Shown here piece after piece: positions 60,721 through 64,000 of a stretch of 64,000 nt of DNA (position 1 is its first letter; each line of letters starts with the position of its first letter). A program made the position numbers and the translations under genes. Under the pieces are notes generated by a model. It was not told the DNA's origin. It searched no databases and saw only the letters and a program-made list of their open reading frames with translations. Source of the DNA: Chlorops oryzae (taxonomy: Eukaryota; Arthropoda; Insecta; Diptera; Chloropidae); NCBI GenBank assembly GCA_020466095.1, contig CM035808.1, positions 23,078,296-23,142,295 on the forward strand. Reading direction: 5' to 3'.

Positions 60721-61640
60721 AAAGCATAAAACGTTGAGCGGACAGTTTTTCGCGCGTGTGTGCTCGATTTTGCTATTTTTGACACGAAATTTCGACAGGA
60801 ATATCTATCGCATTCACGATATATTTACTCCATACTAATTGCTCAGCGTAGCCTTTTGTGGGATTTAAAAAAGAAATATAAATTTTATATCAATCTTTCA
60901 TACAAAAGAAAGAAGTTTTATTACGAAGCCCCCAAATTGGACGATAGTGTGGGAAAAAAAAAATTTTAAAAAAATTCCTTCGTCTTTTTATTTTCTTGGT
61001 AATTAATCTACAAAAAAAAGAACAATATAAAAATTAGCAAGTATTATTTAAAAAACAAAATGCTCTTCACACATTTAAAACGATTATACTCTTATTGTTT
61101 TTTATATTAATTTTCACCAACGCGCTACAAAAATGTGCCACCAAAAATTAAGAAAAAAAGTCAACCGAAAAAATTATCAATGGAAAATTTTCTGCAATGT
61201 TTTGTCTTGCTTCCACAATCGTTCTGTCACTTTTGCTCTTGTTTGCGCTTTTTAAACCTGTTCCCTTTTAACATTTTTTTTTCGAAATTTTTGTTTTCTT
61301 ATTTGATTTGAGCACATTTCTTCATTTTATTCCATTTTTTATCATTCCGCTCTTCCATAAAGCCTTAAGTCAAAAAGCAGCGATCGTTAAGAGCTCTCAG
61401 TGAACGGCTTTGCGAATGTGTGTGCGTGTTGGGGCTCGTCTTTCTCTCCGATTTCTTTTTTGTATTCTGTATTCTGCTTTTAAGAAGTAGCAATTTTGTT
61501 TTTTTTTTTTTTTTCTTTATTCGTCTCCACATATTATGCTGGCGCTGTCGTCGGCTGGCGCTTTTGTGCCAACGGCAAGCCACCCTGCAGGACTTTTATC
61601 AACCGATTAGTAAATAAGTTAATAAAAAGCGAACTTTTTC

Positions 61641-61781
61641 GCAACTGCCTAGAAATCGGTTAAAAAGTCATCTAGACATCAAACAAGCGCAATATAGGAA
61701 ATTTCTAAAATTTAACTTTATGCCAACTACATCACAACTGACTAGAAATCGATTGAAAAGTCATGCAGACATCAACCAAAC
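61641..61781. repeat. Diverged direct repeat, about 47 bp twice
   Basis: CAACTG(C/A)CTAGAAATCG(G/A)TT(A/G)AAAAGTCAT blocks at 61643-61690 and 61735-61781, a period of 92 bp. A weaker copy of the AAGTCATGCAG word near 62117. Confidence 0.6.
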
Positions 61782-63090
61782 TGGATACGAAAATAATATA
61801 TTTCTGATGCCGAGATTCAAATCAATAGTCAACCAATCCGTAAAAATTGCTCTAATGAGACCCCAACGGCAGTTCGAAACGAAAGTCAGCCAAAATAGTC
61901 GCCTATGGATTTCTTTCTGATGCATCGCTTGAAGAACATTTTCATATTCATAAATAAATTATTTTTCTGCTGCTGAAAACAGAAAAGATGAAACCGAAAA
62001 AGGGAATTCTAATGGAAGTAATTTTTTATTGAACATTTTTTAACCAATTTAAATCAGTGTTTTCGTTTTCTGACTTTAAGTCAACTTAAAAGTAGCCAGA
62101 TATTATTTAGTTACAAAGTCATGCAGGAACGGACAATTGACTACTGCCTAGGACATCGCCACGTTAAAATAGTGAGTTGAAGCCAAGGAAAAAAGTCGAT
62201 TAATCAACCAGTTGAGCTTATTAAAAAGCTAACTTTAAATTACTTTAAAATCGGTTTGATTCCCTGCAGGGCATTAACAAATCACGCGGAATATTACCAT
62301 GAAAAATGTGCGTACGCATTCTCGAGCTTGATCTCTCTCCACATCGCTCTCATTCTCTCAATTTTTGAGTTGTTCTCTTGTGAATCAATGTTTTTTTTTC
62401 TTGTTGGCGCATTGATTGAGGATCTCTTTCAAGAAGGAATTTAAACGTCCTTGCACTTTGAATGAGTATGATATAAGAACGGTTGAGGACTTAATAATGA
62501 TCGTGTTGAGCTTTTCTGGGTCATGACTTATGAGCTAAACGTTAAGGTAGGATGATCTCGGCTGGAGAGGTTCAAAGAACTACAAACCTCGATTAAAACA
62601 TTTAAACTGTAAAAAAAAACCTTCTCAAACGATTCCAGTTTGCAAAAGTAGAAACTTTTCGCCTCTTCTAAGATCTCTTCTTTGTTTGATTTATTTACTT
62701 ATATTTATTTTTATTTTATGATTATATGATCGATCTAACCCACATCGAATTGCAATCGCTTTTTGTATTAATTTTTTAAACTGTTTCTAAACGGAAATTT
62801 CCAAAGGTTTTTTTTATTATTCTCTGACCTTAAAAAGAAAACTGCTGGCTATGCATATGTATTGCCAATGAACGCATTTCCTATGTTTTTATGTTCGCAC
62901 ATTATGTGCAATTAAAGTTGGTGGACCTTCAGCTGGTGCAAAATAAAAATAGAAAAATACAAAAAAAAATTTTTAAAATTAAAAAAATTAAAAAAAAATA
63001 AACTAAACAAATTTTAAAAAAATAAACTAAAAAAAATTTTAAAAATATAAAAAGAATATACGAAAAGACAAAAAAACAGAAAAATAAAGA

Positions 63091-64000
63091 AAAACAAGTA
63101 AGAAAGCTAAAGTCGGTCAAGCCCGACTTTGAAATACCCAGCGTCCCGACATTATGAGCGCACTATGTTTTCCTTCTCTATTTGTGGGCGTGGCAGTGGG
63201 AGGGCAACATAAATTATTTCCCTACACCTTTCATTCGCCTTGGTGAACCTATGTTGCGAATTTGAAGCTTCTACGCCTTTTACTTCGGAAGTTACGAAAA
63301 ATCTTTATTTGTGGGCGTGGCAGTGGGAGGGCAACATAAATTATTTCCCTACACCTTTCATTCACCTTGGTGAACCTATGTTGCGAATTTGAAGCTTCTA
63401 CGCCTTTTACTTCGGAAGTTACGAAAAATCTTCATTTGTGGGCGTGGTAATGGGCCGGCCACATAAATTATTTCCCTACACCTTTCATTCGCCTTGGTGA
63501 ACCTATGTTGCGAATTTGAAGCTTCTACGCCTTTAACTTCGGAAGTTATGAAAATTCTCTATTTGTGGGCGTGGCAGTGGGCGCGATACATAAATTTTTG
63601 TTCCTACACCTTTCATTCGCCTTGGTCAACCTATGTTGCGAATTTGAACCTTCTACGCCTTTTACTTCACAAGTTACGATAAGCCCTTATTTGTGGGCGT
63701 GGATCACGGAAGGCGGCGTCCATTTTTTTCCAGGATATGTCTCTTTTCGTAGCTTACCAGTACACCAAATATCAATGGAATGTGTTGAGTGGTTCGCTAG
63801 TTACAAGCATTTTACTGAAAACACAATAATTTCATTTGTGGGCGTGGCAGTGGCGGATGTCTCCCATTTTTACTTAGGATCATACTCGGACCCCGATATA
63901 CATGTGTGCCAAATTTCGACTTCATTAGTTCAGCCGTTTCGTAGGAGATCCGACCACGGACGGACGGACAGACGGACATGTCTAAATCGATTCAGTTTTT
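63091..64000. mobile_element. DINE/mini-me-like repeat with 127-bp tandem units
   Basis: Begins ACAAGTAAGAAAGCTAAAGTC. It carries a tandem array whose units start TTTGTGGGCGTGG at 63181, 63308, 63435, 63562 and 63690 (period 127, 127, 127, 128), with a sixth, diverged unit at 63836. It ends in the window with GACGGACGGACAGACGGACA then TGTCTAAATCG, the word shared with the mini-me-like copies, so it is a relative of that class cut by the window edge. Confidence 0.8.

Larger units (their letters stand above)
46684..64000 (+). other. Presumed first coding intron of shaggy
   Basis: At least 17.3 kb without a recognisable shaggy exon. It holds MITEs, LINE fragments, microsatellites and possible alternative leader exons, listed separately. 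Stretches 47.8-48.3, 51.3-52.6, 54.8-55.4, 57.5-58.0, 59.4-60.4 and 61.8-62.9 kb show nothing I can name. Assignment rests on the phase-1 donor at 46684 with no downstream partner. Confidence 0.65.

Noticed and set aside
63181..63836. Regular repeats that might suggest a CRISPR array
   Set aside because: Units are 127 bp, continuous without distinct spacers, and lie in a eukaryotic mobile repeat.

Overview
The window is nuclear DNA of a higher dipteran fly. The evidence is the gene content (a dicistronic stoned locus, PI4KIIIalpha and the first coding exon of shaggy, all read directly from translated exons), short GT-AG introns, AT-rich spacers and a dense load of dipteran-type MITEs, LINE relics and mini-me/DINE-1-like repeats. 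I cannot name the species; a tephritid-like or other acalyptrate fly would fit. As I recall, the orthologues are X-linked (Muller A) in Drosophila, so this may be a Muller-A segment, but that is inference.

Layout. 1-1553: 3' flank of stoned. 1554-9.6 kb, minus strand: the stoned locus, one transcript with two cistrons. stnA (865 aa) ends 17 nt before stnB (1240 aa) begins. 9.7-12.2 kb: spacer with a hAT MITE, a foldback and a TA-flanked MITE. 12288-13670, plus: a LUC7-family U1 snRNP protein (390 aa, 4 exons). 13.7-17.7 kb: spacer with two exon-like relics of an unrecognised gene. 17740-29257, plus: PI4KIIIalpha in 11 exons, with a partial tandem duplication in intron 3 and a one-base frameshift just before the kinase domain. 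29.3-45.5 kb: spacer with LINE, SINE and MITE copies, a decayed coiled-coil gene and one gene-like minus-strand ORF of unknown identity. 45.5-46.7 kb, plus: leader and first coding exon of shaggy (GSK-3). 46.7-64 kb: most likely the large first coding intron of shaggy, filled with repeats and a few candidate alternative promoter/leader exons.

Functionally, stnA/stnB act in synaptic vesicle endocytosis, PI4KIIIalpha makes plasma-membrane PI4P, the LUC7 protein acts in 5' splice-site choice, and shaggy is the Wnt/insulin-pathway kinase. They are neighbours, not an operon; only stnA/stnB are co-transcribed.

The most interesting signal is the translational layout of stoned: a short uORF overlapping the stnA start, no internal in-frame AUG in stnA, a 1.46-kb mRNA stretch with no AUG in any frame, and then a near-ideal start context for stnB. 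Other points worth checking are the AUG-free in-frame open leader of shaggy, the tandem hAT MITE dimer sharing its target duplication, the exon-carrying duplication in PI4KIIIalpha and a 46-bp perfect hairpin nested in a hAT element.
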